Notes under the pieces: generated by a model | What the model was told of the DNA's origin: nothing | Seen by the model: the letters and a program-made list of their open reading frames with translations, nothing else | The model's database searches: none | Position numbers and translations under genes: made by a program | Shown: piece by piece, positions 1 to 12,900 of the stretch | Layout: each line of letters begins with the position of its first letter | Numbering within the stretch: position 1 is the stretch's first letter | Source of the DNA: Struthidea cinerea | Lineage: Eukaryota > Chordata > Aves > Passeriformes > Corcoracidae | Direction: 5' to 3' | Assembly (NCBI GenBank): GCA_013397865.1 | Contig: VZTI01004085.1 | Coordinates: 504,218 to 568,217 of the forward strand | Length of the DNA stretch: 64,000 bases

Positions 1-3000
1 GAAGCACTGCAGTTAAAGAGGCTTCTCATGCTTTTCAGTCGGCAGTCAGGCATGTAATTAATCAATTTCTAAATGCTGATGCAAATGCTGGGTTTTGCAT
101 ATGCATATTTACCATCTTCAAACACTATTTCAAAATTTGGACCACTCAAGTAAATCATCTATAAACTGCTTCTTGTCCTTTGCTCTACGTCTCTTTCACA
201 GCAGTTTAAATTTTACATGCTGGTTTGTACTGAATGCTTTGTTTCTTTGCATAAATAAATAAAATGCACAGAAATAACAACAATCTATTTCCATATAATA
301 GCACACAATTTCAAGGCAAAACAGCTGCCTTCAACTGACATTGGACCTACAATGGCACTTCAGAACTGAGGAAAAATTTCTGTGTTGTGCAGCTAAAAGC
401 ACATCTAAGAAATGCATTTTTTTTTCAAAATTATATAAATAAAACAATTTTATATCCAATGACAAACGACATACACACAGAGGCAGCAAGACACATCCTA
501 TACTCCTTCACAATGAGGAAATAGTCATTTTACCAGTAATGATTAAAAGGCATTTTTACTAAACACAGGTGATAGCAACTGTAATTTAACAAAGAATTGG
601 GTCTGCTTCTTCTGGGTGGACTTCTTTCATTATTTTAATCTTGGGCCTCATCAGCACATTTTCTTGCATCTTGAATTACAGGCAGTACATTACATTTCAT
701 CTTTCAAGTTGTTTATTTGACCATGTAAGAAAAAAAATATTACTGAAATTTTTTAATGTATTAAAATCACTTTGTAGATCAGATAAACGTTCTCTAAGGG
801 AACAGGAAACAGTCATCCTGGTTCCTGCCTCATTTAAGTAATCATCTGAACACTTTCAGTTGTTTTTGTTCTGTCAAACTCTAAATCTAAGTCATTACTT
901 GAAAGTTGAAATGCTGATTACAATTGGCAGTCATAAAAAGGGGAGTGCTGTGTTACAGAAAAGAAAGACACGGATGCTTCCAGGCTCCTGGAGGACTCCA
1001 CACATGTTGCTGTGTACTGCAGTCACTAAAGGGAAGGAAATGAAAGAGTTCCCATGTCTGGATGAGACCTTTCACTATTTTCTTAAGTGCTCTGACGAGA
1101 AAAACAACAGCAGCCAGTTACATAAGACTTGAGACTTAAAAAGAAAAATGCTATTTAGTTGCTGAGGTTTGAGAGTATTCAGCACCAGAAATGTTGTCAG
1201 AACTCATTAGAAGTTAAAATATGCCTTTAAGTATAAAGACTACTTTATACTTAATGCAGTGAACAATGAACAGCTGAATCTCAGACAACATTTCTTCTCT
1301 AACTAATTTTCATTGTAATAAAACTCTTTTCATATTTTTTGGAACTAAAAGCCTATCCAGGGATTTTATGCTAGTCAGACTGGAAATATAATATTCTGCA
1401 ACATGACCTGTATTCATTTAAGGTACTAGAAAAAGTCCTGTATACTTAAATGGTTGAAAATCAAATCCTTCTGTAGGCCCCAGCACACCTAAGATGTGGC
1501 AGGAAATCACTCTGATCCTGTCACTTGGTGTTCTTCTCTAGACCACTTCCTTATCTCTTCCTTCCCAAAATTTCTCCCTCTGCTAAGTGGCAGCAATACT
1601 AACACTCCTCTGCGACATTTTACTTCTGCCTTGCACACTGGATACACCAAAGGCAGTACATTATGTATAAAATACTCTAAAACTCCTAAATATTTACCTC
1701 TCACCAGCCTGCTTCCCTCCGGTTCCAAACAAGCCATACAGATCCTAGTAACAGCAAGAAAAAAGCAGCTAACAAAATTATCAGTTTAAAGGGATGCCTG
1801 GAGCTATTTGGCTGCTGAAGTAGTTGCTATTGATTTAACTAGAAACTTAGCCTTGACTCAGTCAGCCCAGTACAACAGAGTTCAGTCTTTCTCTTCTTTG
1901 ACCTTCTTGGCCTAATTACAGGAGAGGTTCATGGGAACACAGGATATCTGCTGACTGGCAGCTGACTTCTCCCCAGTCACAATTCCAAAGCAATTCTAAC
2001 ATGGACAGTTTAACTTTTTTTAAGCATTTATTATTTACTAATTAGAAAATGCCAATCACATAGAACCACACTCTTTCCAGTCTCACTGTTCCCTAGCAAC
2101 ACTCAGAAATTGAAGCATGTGCGCTGTCTCAAAGCAGCACACTTACAGCAGAGCCACATCTGTTAGCAGACCTCTCATTTTTCAGACTTCATCTTACAGG
2201 AAGAGCAATTATGTTTGAGTTTGGGCTTTTTAAAAGCATTTTGAGACCTGCATTATATACAAAATAATACAGAAATAAATTAATTGGCCCTCTCCCTATA
2301 AAGCTCATTGCAAGAAAATTGTATTATTTTGACAATAATGGAAATTTTAACTGCTTCACTATTATTAGGAATGAGTAAATATGCATATGTAAGGTTCCCA
2401 GCTGGTATTTCAACACAAGCCTCAAAATAGCTCAGCAACCCAGAATAATCTTTGAAGGTCATTTCAGATGAGAGGCCATGGATAATCACTATAGGCCAAA
2501 TACTCAGATGCTTTGCAGGAAAGTTCTCAATCCAGCACTCCCAAAGTCAGATATTTCATTTTCTAATTGTCTGTATTTCTTCCCCTTCATGAGGGTTTAG
2601 AAATGATATCACACCAAAGTGACCAAAGTCCCACATCACCCACATGGCTGGATTCAGGGTGCTTTGGGACTGAGGCGGAGAACTGGGTCCTGCTTCCTGC
2701 CGGGCTTCTCCCAAGAAGTAGATTTAGATGACATCAGAGTAGCTAACATGAGGGAGCTAATAACAGTAGCAGTAAAAACCTGAAATAACTAAGAATTATT
2801 TCCAAGCTGCAGGAGGACCTTGCAGCTGAAGTCCTTTCTAATGCCAAATAGAGGCTACTGGAGGAATCTGATCTACCTAACCAATCTGCAAGGGCACCAG
2901 CAGTGTAGAGAGAATAGATTTAGATTAGTATAGTTTTCTTTATTGGATTCTGTGACACGTCCGTGAGAAATGTGAGTTATAATCCTGTTACTGAAAGGTA

Positions 3001-6000
3001 ATGGTCTTGGAGATGCCTAAAATTCAGTTGGAGATGTGAAGAAAATACTGGTGGTATAAAGCTGATTTGCATGTCTCAATCCTCTACCTGTATATTGCTC
3101 AGAATTTTACAAGAAAAAAAGCTTCCAATTTTTATGTACTGTGGTAGCACTACCAAGATTCTACCACTGAGACAGTATTTAAGTGTTGAAAGTTATTTTC
3201 TATCTCATTGATGGCTATCAAAGGAAAGGTGTTTTGCTAGTGCCTCCTGGACTCCACCTGAAGGAATTATTTTTCATTGAACATCATTAGGTTTTGGGTC
3301 CATGTATATAATTCAGTAAAATATCAAAAATTCAACATTTTATAGCAACAGTAAAACCTAAATGTTAATCTCAGATAGTCTTGGTAACAGCATGATGAAA
3401 ACAAGCAGACTTTCTTGGGAGCACTCTAAGAGAAATCAGCAGTTAGAGGATCGTGAGCTGAAGTTTTGAAAATTTATCTTGATTTCCTTACATTTTTCAG
3501 AAACTCAATCACAGGATTCCTTAAGATGAATAAATTTTTCTTTAATAAGCTACTCTTGTATAGTTATACCAATCTTACAAATAGCAGAAATTATTTTGAA
3601 AGGGCATCTGGATGCAGCAGATGAACTTCCTGTTGTACTGTGTACACTGTGAAGTTGGAAGTTATTCCAATAAACAGCACTGCCTTAAGCAGATACATTT
3701 AACAAATCAGGTCAAAACTTCTCCTTGTAAGGAGACCTAGCCACAGTGTGATAAACCCTTCCTGTATTTTCAGAGCAAAGGAATTGGGAATCCTTATGAA
3801 CATCGAAAATAATGTCTGTGATAGCTGTAGTTGTAAAACCTAAGCCAGATACAGACAATACATCAATAGCATCTAATTATCTGGGTCTGTGGACAGTTTT
3901 ATAAAGGGGTGGTAATGACTTTATTTCAGGTCTACAAACCTTCTTGCAATCTCATTTTTATTCATGTTATTGGAAGTATCCACATTTATGCACAAATGCC
4001 TTTCATGCAAAAATATTACCTTTTAGAAGAGAGTGTCCATGGAAGATAGCACATTTGAATCTCCATCTTCCTTGCTGGATCCCATTATGCTTTAAAATCC
4101 CTTTTTTCATTCTTACAATTACAGATGTTTAGAACATACATCTAAGGAAAGATCATCTTAGTACAATGAGAATGAGTTGAGGATTTTCTTATGCTTGTTA
4201 TAATCATTATCACAAAAAGAGATTCATGTTGTGCTGTTTATTATTTATAGTTCTCATTATATTCTTTGTCACAAGACCACAGAATCAGAATTTTAATGCC
4301 TCATATATTCCATGGAAGATAATAGTAAAGTGTACTGCTCTGACCTTTTCAGCGTCCCGCAGTTTGATTCATTAGCCATTCCTATTCTCTCCTATTAACA
4401 GCATCAGTAACCTGGGAAGAGGCAGCTCAGGCAACCAACCAAAAAGCAGAATATTGAAAAGGTTAAAATCTAGATTTATAAATCTTTTCAAAGTTTACAA
4501 TCCTTTCCAAACTATGCTTGGTATAAAAATTGTATCTCGGTCTTCTGGCAAAGGCTGTCACTGCAATACAAGTAGTGTAAATAAACTACTTACAGCCTAT
4601 TTTGAGATTGAAAGCCTTTCCTTTTTAAAAAGAGTCAAAGGTGAACGAGCTCAATATATATTCTATTTGTCACATACCATGTCTATCAATTTATAGCCAG
4701 GTTATAGGTGCAGTTTGAGGAAATACTGTAACCATTGCATTGTCATGCAGTAATGATATTATAAGTGCCAGAGAGAAGTGCTGCTTGCAAGACATTGTAA
4801 GGAAAATATATTGAATAACATACTTGTATTTCATTTCACAATAAAGAGGATTTCAAGTAGGAAAGCTGAAGCAGCTTATACACAATTATTTCATGATCAG
4901 CAAGTATTCTCAAACGATTTCTTAGGCAGTGTTTACTGTGCAATACAGCTAGACTCCTGAGTACAATATAAATGCATTCCTATCATAACAAATATAATGA
5001 TGCTAATAGCAAATGAAAACAGTATCAGAGACTAGAGGAGATGTAAGAAATGCATTGTATCACCATTCCATTTTACTACTGCATGGTCACAATTTAAAAG
5101 CAGAATTAGTTCAAATTTGGTTAAAAGTTAAACAAATGATAAAATGGCAGTGAAGCCATATCCTTTATAAGTGCCTTTGTTTAGCTTAAAATAAAGCACA
5201 TTATATGCTGTTGTGCATATAGGAGATTCTACAACTCAACAATTCCCTAAACTAATAAGGATTTTATAAAAATTTGGTTATGCTAAATCTCCCAGAACTG
5301 ATGTATTTCTCAGCACAATATAGCATTCTGAATGGAAACTATAAATAAACCAATGAAGTAAACAAATTCTGTAAACTCAGAATTTCTTTGCCTCACTCCT
5401 TTGAAAATCTGGTTTTACTGTGTATCCACAGATAAATTAAAAGAAACACGGGGCATTATCACTAACAAATTAGCTTTGTTAGAGCAATAGGCCCACGGAG
5501 GCTTTACTTTCTGCTTCAAACATTTGCCATAACAGACATAACTACGCACTTTTTCCTTTTTGGCTATCTGAGAGCTCATTGTTGCCCTTTATCACATCCT
5601 CAGCAATTGTGTAGTTAACAATTTGCAGAGGTGAAGCTAGGAGGAATATACATGTTTTTATTCAATGCAGTCTTCATCAAGCAGCCAATAAACGTGTTTT
5701 ATTGCTCTTCCCATAGTAGGCATTATTGCCTCCTCCATATAAAAATGGCCATATATTTTGAGTCCTTATAGTCACTCAATAGCTAATCAGGAACTCATAC
5801 CATTATAAATGTGCTAAAGACAATGCATAATGTCACAGGCTGAGTGTTGATTATTCCTTAAAAAAGAAACTTCTACTAGTAATTGTCACTTGTGCAGTAT
5901 CATGGCTAACTCTAGGCATAAATTATTTTTTAAAGCCAAATATATTTGTATAATAGGAATTCTTTAAAGATCAACAATAGAACATAATATATTTACACAA

Positions 6001-6159
6001 ATCACATGACAAAAATGTTTTCCAGGTACTAATTTAATTCCTTGCTTGTCATAAACGAAAAACCATAATTGGTCTTTTGCTCCATCTGTGACATCTTTTA
6101 CTTAATTAATTGTTTACCTATTTTATGCTAAGCTAATTGTCTAATTGTTTAATGCTAAT
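1..6159. other. Unique AT-rich non-coding sequence
   Basis: No gene, RNA gene or recognisable transposon is visible. Open frames are below 100 codons, overlap one another on both strands and show no family resemblance. The part around 5560-5850 has several homeobox-like and A/T-rich motifs and could be a conserved non-coding element, but conservation cannot be judged from one sequence. The stretch just before the LTR (6090-6200) is rich in short repeated TAATTG-like words. Confidence 0.6.
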
Positions 6160-6212
6160 TGTTAAGGCAGTTGTTTGATGTTAATGTTAATTACAATTAA
6201 GTTACTGAAAAG

Positions 6213-6262
6213 GGGCTGCTCCATCAAGGCCAGTCTATCCCCGACATTCCCAGGAGCAGCCC
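6213..6262. repeat. Inverted repeat (10-bp stem, 30-base loop), copy 1
   Basis: The left arm GGGCTGCTCC (6213-6222) is the exact reverse complement of the right arm GGAGCAGCCC (6253-6262). A further G:T wobble is possible outside the stem. It is the first of two hairpins with equal loop length. Confidence 0.85.
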
Positions 6263-6300
6263 TCTCTCCCACAAGTTTATTGTTAACTTTAAAAGTTTTA

Positions 6301-6350
6301 AGGCTACTCCATCGCAGCTAGTCGACCCCGGACATTCCTAGGAGTAGCCT
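6301..6350. repeat. Inverted repeat (10-bp stem, 30-base loop), copy 2
   Basis: The left arm AGGCTACTCC (6301-6310) is the exact reverse complement of the right arm GGAGTAGCCT (6341-6350). Compared with copy 1, stem pairs 1 and 6 have both changed from G:C to A:T, each with its partner, so pairing is intact. Confidence 0.85.
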
Positions 6351-6666
6351 CTTCTCCCCCAAAGTTCTTGTTATTAATGTTAAAGTTATATTCATTCCAG
6401 TTTATAATGATGTTCTGCTTGTGTTTTAACATGTTTTAAGAGATTTTTAAAGAGTTTATGCAAGTTTTCTTAAAGTCTTCAGTTCAAACAAGTTAGAGAT
6501 CCAGGCCAGCTCCACCGGGCTTTCTAACGGCCCCTTACCAAAAATAGCCCTCAACTGCCACCCCGTAACTCGCCTCCATGGCAACGCGGAACACTAATGG
6601 GGAGCCTTCCCGCCTTTTCTGCGGAGGCAATGACACCAGCCCGCTCTCCCCTAGACACCAGAGCCG

Positions 6667-6765
6667 ATTGGTGGGAAGGCCTCACCTCATTCCAGCAACA
6701 CCAACCGGCTGGAGCCATGGGGGCCGGACAGGGCGGGCAGCTGAGAGAGCACCAGGCTATAAAAA
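6667..6765 (+). promoter_or_regulatory. LTR core promoter (CCAAT, GC box, TATA)
   Basis: An inverted CCAAT box (ATTGG, 6667-6671), a GC box (GGGCGGGC, 6731-6738) and a TATA box (TATAAAAA, 6758-6765) lie in the usual order for an RNA polymerase II promoter. Transcription would be expected to begin about 25-30 bases after the TATA box, near 6790. The elements look intact, but activity is inferred. Confidence 0.6.
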
Positions 6766-7085
6766 GGGCAGTGCACCTCCAAATCTCGCTTTCTGGCCTT
6801 GGCTTGCTGCTGCGCTTGGTGCTTGCCTGGTCTCGGAATCCCGGTGCTGAGCCTGGCCTTGAATCTCTGGCACAGAGACTCTTCTCCTTTTACTTTTGGA
6901 TTTCAAACCAACCGAAATCCTTTTCCCTCAGTGCTGTACAGCTCCCGCCTCGGGCAGCCGTGCGGTGGCCCGGGTGTCCGATCTCTGCGGACCCGGCTTT
7001 TGCATTTTCATTTTCTTTTAATTATCACTTAATTTGTTTATTGTTATTTTCTTTTCGGATCCACGGACACTTTGTTGTGGCCTTC

Positions 7086-7091
7086 AATAAA
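7086..7091 (+). terminator. LTR polyadenylation signal AATAAA
   Basis: A canonical AATAAA lies about 320 bases after the TATA box. It is followed by a G/T-rich stretch (7098-7131) of the kind that helps cleavage and polyadenylation. This places the R/U5 border near 7105-7115. Confidence 0.6.
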
Positions 7092-7135
7092 CATCTCGTG
7101 GTTGCACAACAAAGTGAGTTGTCTCGTTTTTGACA

Positions 7136-9772
7136 TTGCTTTTTCTTGGACCAGTGCATAGGCTGTATAATGCTACCTCTACACTCTCAGCAAAAGCCCA
7201 TCTTGTGTTTGGAGAGGTTTCTGTACTAAATTTGTTTTCTTTGTTAATCAGTGATAACATTTCCACACAAAGCATGAAACACCTCATTCTTATGCAGAGT
7301 ATTGTGAAGCTTTTAGCAGTTTCCTATTGGCACAAGCCTTTTATTTCATGTGAGCTGCCTGCACTATGCTTGCCCTGCACTTGGCTTTGCCAGATGCAGG
7401 AGAATTTGCCATTTATCCCAAGGCACTGGAGCCCTTTCTTGTTTGTCTTTCCACACCTGGCACTGTCCTCCCACAGCTGGTGCCCCTCGGAGAGCCCTCA
7501 GTGAGTACTGCCCCAAGAAGCTGTGCAGCATTTTCCACACTCCAAGCCAGCTCACTGCAATCATTCCCGAATAGCTCAGTAACGAGGTAGAAATAAAGTC
7601 ATCTAAATAACAATCCTACCTGACAATCTAACTTATACACATTGAACTATTTAAGCTCAAACCAATGAGCTGTAACAACACCACATCTGCTGAGAGATAC
7701 TACACTCCTGCCCACTCATAAGGTTTGAATTACAGCAGGTCACAAGGACCTTTACTCTCCAGTTCCATGATACCCAGGCTCCATAGGGATGTTTCCACTC
7801 TCCAAAAGGCAACCCACTCTTTAAAGGGATGTGGGTGAGGTGTGTGATGAAGTTTTCCTGGAACTTCTTTAAAGTCAGGATCCAGACTGATGCATGTGTC
7901 CAGACTCTCACGTAATTACGAACACTCTTGTATTTTCTATTACTTTCCCTTCTCAGTATTGTAGAGCTCTTTCTCCTATGTTTAGTCAAGAGGTTACACT
8001 AAAACAAAATCACATAGAAGATGAGCCATTGGGATATCCCCAACTGTAAATGTTATTCAGATTTCCTTCTCACCACAACAATCATTTAAGTGGAATAGGA
8101 AAACCTCTGCAGATTATAACATTCAGCTTATGTTGTATCTTTGAGAAAAGATATCATAAACTTGCTTTTGAATTATTACAAATGAAAGGTTTAACTATTA
8201 ATTCTACTGCTATACATTCAGTATATATATATATATATATATGTATGTTCAGAATAAGGATTAAGTGCCATAGCATTTTTTTTCTTCATATTGTACCCTA
8301 AAAAGGAAAGGTAGATTTATAATAAAAAACCAGCAAAAGGTGAACTAATATTCCCTCCCAAGGCTTCAGCTGTCATCACGATATTTCTGCAGACTCTTTC
8401 ATATTGCACCTGTCCCTAATGTCAGTAGAGATGCAAAGTAAAATATTTCAGAAATATTCACAGCCAGTGCGACATAGAGGGGTAAGTTTCAAGTATAATT
8501 TCTGGACGAAAAAGAATGCCATCATTATGGTCCTGAAAAATTAAAGCCCTAATAAAACAATTAACATGTAATTGCAGTATCACGCGATGCAACATACTGA
8601 ATTTGCAGGGAAAGGGCAATTAAGAATGAAGCCCTTTCCTCTTCAGTGAGGTAGTGGGAATCACAACTATGATAATAATAAACTTTCTGTGAACTAAACA
8701 AGTTTCTTGGCAGTCCTCCATCATTTGCCACACTTTGAAAGACCCTGTGTGGCACACAACTCCTTAAACATAATTCCATCAAGCACTGCATCTCTATTCC
8801 CATTTCAAGTGAGGCAACTTATTTAACAATTTCTTAGGCAATGTCTCTTGGGTTTAGCTTAGGCAGGAAATGAAGCATAATTAGCACTTTTATGTGGCAT
8901 TAACAAACAATCTTGTTACTTCATTACTTTTTAATATTTGCACCAGTCTTCTGAAAGCAGATTAAGACCAACTGCAATTTCCATATGTGAGATTCCGTGA
9001 CTGCAAAGCTCAAAGAATGTTCACTTTAATCAAAACACTATGATGTCTTCAACTAATTTTTTTCCCAAAAATCTTTTTGAAAACTTAGCTTTATGTGAGT
9101 GGAGTGCTAATCTGAAATGTTTATTCACTTGAGTACGATTTTTCAACTCACAGACATGGCCAGGGTCATAAGGAAAGGCTGTGTATACCAGCACAGAGCT
9201 GAATCAATTTTTTTAATGGAAAAAAAATACAGTAATATTAACTAAACTGCTGAAATGGGAAAAACAAGCAAACAAACCCATAAACACAGATATTCTGATT
9301 TAAAGATAGATCTGACCAGGGAAGTTAAATAATTAATCGGGGCTTCTCAGCCCTCCACCTATAGGAATACTTCAGTTTTTGAGTTTTATTTATTATTACA
9401 GTAATTGATGCTGTTGGACAGTTTAGATCCTGGTATGTTACAGTTTATATCTTAGGATGTGGATTCTGAGGAACACTTTCCCAAAACATTTGGCACCTTG
9501 GGGTGCTGAGTAAAGCCAGGGCTGATTCACTTTGCTACACATGCTGTAAATGAAAGCATAGTGAATCAAGTGGTCTAACACTCTGCTGCATCATTCCTTA
9601 AAACATGCAAAAGAGAAGGAATTTCAAAAAGTTCTTCAAAAGTTTAGTTCCACACTGGTGTGAAATAAAAGCTTTCCTTTTTAACAGTTTATGCTGCAAA
9701 ACAAGCTCAGAACTTGCACTTAAATTGAAAGTGGCAAAAGAGTATTGAAATCTTTGCAATGCATGTTTTCCT
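7136..9772. other. Unique AT-rich non-coding sequence
   Basis: Nothing here supports a gene. Several overlapping frames at 7350-7590 come from a slightly GC-richer patch and have no recognisable domain. The only clear repeat is the TA microsatellite at 8222. Confidence 0.6.
8222..8242. repeat. (TA)n microsatellite
   Basis: About ten TA units in a row, running into TGTATG. Likely length-polymorphic. Confidence 0.9.
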
Positions 9773-9980
9773 TAGACTGGACATTAGGAAGCATTTCTTT
9801 GCTGGTCAAACTGGTCAAACACTGCAACAGGATTCCTCGGGAGGCAGTCGATGCCCCAGGCCTGTCAGACTTTAAGAGGCATTTGGACCATGCTTTAACT
9901 TTCTGTCAGCCCTGAATTGGTCGGGCAGTTGGACTCAGTGGTCACTGTAGTCCCTTCAGTGAAATAGCCTGTTCTATTGT
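9773..9980 (+). mobile_element. CR1 LINE fragment, 3' end, plus orientation
   Basis: This fragment carries the end of CR1 ORF2 and the short 3' tail. It begins in a 'gactggacattaggaag' block, passes through 'caacaggattcctcggga' and 'tttaagaggcatttggac', and ends in a TCTATTGTCT-like remnant of the CR1 3' terminal repeats. The element is truncated at its 5' end, as is usual for CR1. The short duplication CTGGTCAAA/CTGGTCAAA near 9804 is internal to it. It does not code for anything intact. Confidence 0.9.
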
Positions 9981-12900
9981 CTGCATTTTCTTTGATCATA
10001 AATTCAAATTACACAAGGTATTCTTTTAGAATGTTTTATATTATCACTGTATTCACAGAGAAACCTAAATAAGTCAATTTTTTTTATTTTCAGGACTGCC
10101 TTTTAGGCTCAGGTTTTACACTGAACCAAGGATTTTATGTGCATGACATTTTATTTATTAAGGTTTATATGTCATTATTGGGAACTTACTTTTTCAGGCC
10201 AAAATCCACATCTTAGATTAGTTCCCTTTTCTTTTGAGTCACTTTGCCCCCTGCTGTACAGAGAGTTAAATACTACAGCAGGCAGGCAGCCGTGGCAGGC
10301 AGATGTTAGAGCAGCCACCTCTGCGTTCCACGTAAAACACCTCTTTTCAGAAGCTGCCTGTTCTGGGTTCACGATCATTAGGATTAAAGCTGTCACTGTG
10401 CATTACAGACCTAGCCATAGCCTAGGACTGCTCTGTGCTACCTGCTGCTAAATAAACAGAAACACAGGCCAGCCGAAGGGGGAAAGGAAACAGCAGGTCA
10501 CAGCACCTTTGTCATCAGTGAATAAGGAAATTAACCAGTAATGTTTGTTTATAAGTCTCCAGGCAAAAAAGGTGAGGTAGAAAATGAAGATGCATGAATA
10601 ATTATCTTAACTGATAGAGGATATTTTTAAGATGTGAGCAGCACAGGGGGAGAAAAGTACTTGATTTTTATGTTTAGCAGAGAAAAGCAGCCTAAACCAT
10701 ATCTAATCATAGCTAAAAAACAATTTGCCATTTCTGAGTGAGAAACTTTAGGTAGAGTTTGGTAAAATGTGGAAATATTGATGCTTTGCCATATGGGCTA
10801 GAACCCAATATCCAATGTCACCAATGCATGCAATGGCCTGTTGATAAGAAAAGCTTTAATAATGTGTTGTTTTTATTTGAACAGTGTACTTCTGCTGATC
10901 CAGATATTTCTTTGTCCAGAGAAAACTGGGTTCAGTTTACTTTCATCTTGTCCAAAGCAAGACTGTCTAAATCCTTTCATGCATTCTTAGCAAGTTTTGC
11001 TGGTGACCAGAGGCAAATTTTATCACTTCATCAGTGAGGTTTGTCCCTGAAAACTACTTGGGAAAAACATCGTGTCTGAAAAACCAAAAGACCAGCATGG
11101 TTCAGAAACTTATACACACATACACACACATATACACTTAAAGGCTTGACTTTAAGAAGAAAGAAAACCATAAAAAAATAAAATTAATAGAAAAAGAATC
11201 CTTAGATCCAGAAACTTATATATTTCTAATCTTAGGTAAAACAGTGGGCAAGAAAAACCTGAGACATCACTCCAAACAGATAGGAATCGGGAAGAATTGT
11301 GTTTATCAACCAGACAAAAAGAAGGCACAATAGTCAAGATGTGATGCCAAAGGCCTATATGACAGATTTAGATGTTAAATAATTCAGATATTAAATAATT
11401 CAATCACTATTCAATCGATTTTCTGTTAGAGATCCAGAGCTGTATCTCAGCAATCACGACTGCATGTAAAACAGAGTTGCTGCACTGTAAGGAGTACCCA
11501 CCACATCCTACTTAGAGCGGGTTCTTTGAGAAGGGTGGCACAACACAAAAGTAAATTGTAGTGAGTTACATTTACAGTATTGGCTTGAAACAGTTAACAC
11601 TGGTCAACCTAGCTCAAAAGTTCCTTGTCCTATGGATTTTAGCTGGATTCTTAATGGGATTTGAACTTTTTTACTGTGGTAGCATTATATACTAGCATAT
11701 TAAACATTTACTGCAGGCATTTTCTGGATGTGAGGTGAAATACTTCTCAACATCTCTGAAACACTATAAAAATAAATACATAGAGACTGGATATATCATA
11801 AGATTTCTAAATCCAGCCTGCACAACAAATGAGGGTAAGTTGAATTGCAAAAATATTTTCATTTCTTCCTTTCCTTTAAAACATGCCACCTCTTTTGAAT
11901 ATCCCTTTTCATTCTACATTTTACGTATCAAAGCTGGCAAAAGGAAACCATTGCTTTCACAATGTCTGTAATCAATGAGAGTGGCAAATTAATTGATTAC
12001 TTAGGCTATGGTCTCCAGATTTTCAAAATATTTTGGGCAGCATATATTGAACTCTTGAAAATTGGCAACTGGTATGAACATGGGAGGCACTGGCTGCTAT
12101 TCCGGTGCCAGCTTCTGGTTAAGTTGCTACTCAGGCACTTAAAAGTAAAGCTGAGCTCTCGGTCATAGCTGCAGATGGTGAACTTTTGAAAATGTGGGAT
12201 TGCATTAACTTTTAAAGCAGTGGCTTGTCTTCAATGCCCACTATACATTATAAGAACAAAAAGTAATATAGCACAGTCTCCAAGCCAAATTAATACACAA
12301 AATAATCTAAAGCCACATACTGTCTACCCTTTCTTCTTAAAGTAGTTGAAATGTGCATATTTTTGAGCATGGCATGAGCTATTTAAAACCTATTTCATAC
12401 ATCATCTTGCTCTTTCCTAATATCAGCATATGAGCTGATTTTATAATCAGAGGCACTGTCAGCTTGTCACATTCTGCAGTTCAAAATGTCAGATGCACTG
12501 TAAACAGGCTCAGAGTAAGCCAGGCACTGTAGAACAGAGGGACTGCATGCTGAGTTCGGATGTAGAGAATAGATGAACCCTCTTTATATTACACAGAATA
12601 ATACATGAGCCAATACTTGTTACAAGGGCAAATTTCCTTTGAGGGATTATGATGAACAGGATAACTGTGGGCAAAGAAGTACCCATCAATAGAGCCCTAG
12701 CAGTCTCATCCTTTTCTCTCTCAATTATCCTTTTAGAAACGTGTGTGGCGTATCAGGATAAACACACTAAAAGCTGCTCAATTAATTTTCTATCAGTTTT
12801 GGGGCTGCTCTCCCTTTCTCTCTTCCTAACGCCCTAAAGTGTTTGACAGATGAACGGTAGAGTTGCTGTGAGTAAATATTTGAAGGAGATTAACATCTAT

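Larger units (their letters stand above)
6213..6388 (+). repeat. Two tandem 88-bp direct repeats in the LTR U3
   Basis: The unit beginning at 6213 is repeated from 6301 with period 88. Shared blocks include the two arms of an inverted repeat, a CATTCC block in the loop, a CTCTCC-like block after the right arm, and an A/T-rich tail of TTGTTA-type words. The copies have diverged at many loop positions, so the duplication predates the insertion or is old within the family. Tandem repeats in U3 commonly act as enhancers in retroviral LTRs; that role is inferred here. Confidence 0.85.
6160..7135 (+). mobile_element. Solo LTR of an endogenous retrovirus (approximate ends)
   Basis: This is about 1 kb of GC-richer sequence set in AT-rich surroundings, with the order expected of a retroviral LTR on the plus strand. 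An enhancer-like U3 carries tandem repeats (6213-6388). A promoter follows, with an inverted CCAAT box (6667-6671), a GC box (6731-6738) and a TATA box (6758-6765). Next comes an R/U5 segment with AATAAA at 7086-7091 and a G/T-rich stretch after it. I chose a start at a TGTTAA and an end at a TGACA, but I found no convincing target-site duplication, so both ends may be off by tens of bases. No primer binding site, gag, pol or env follows, so it is a solo LTR. Many CpG dinucleotides survive, which suggests a fairly young insertion. The 178-codon frame across it (6597-7133) is not a gene. The ERV family is not identified. Confidence 0.75.

Noticed and set aside
6597..7133. 178-codon plus-strand frame
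   Set aside because: It spans the LTR promoter, R and U5. The frame exists because of higher GC, and the protein resembles no family.
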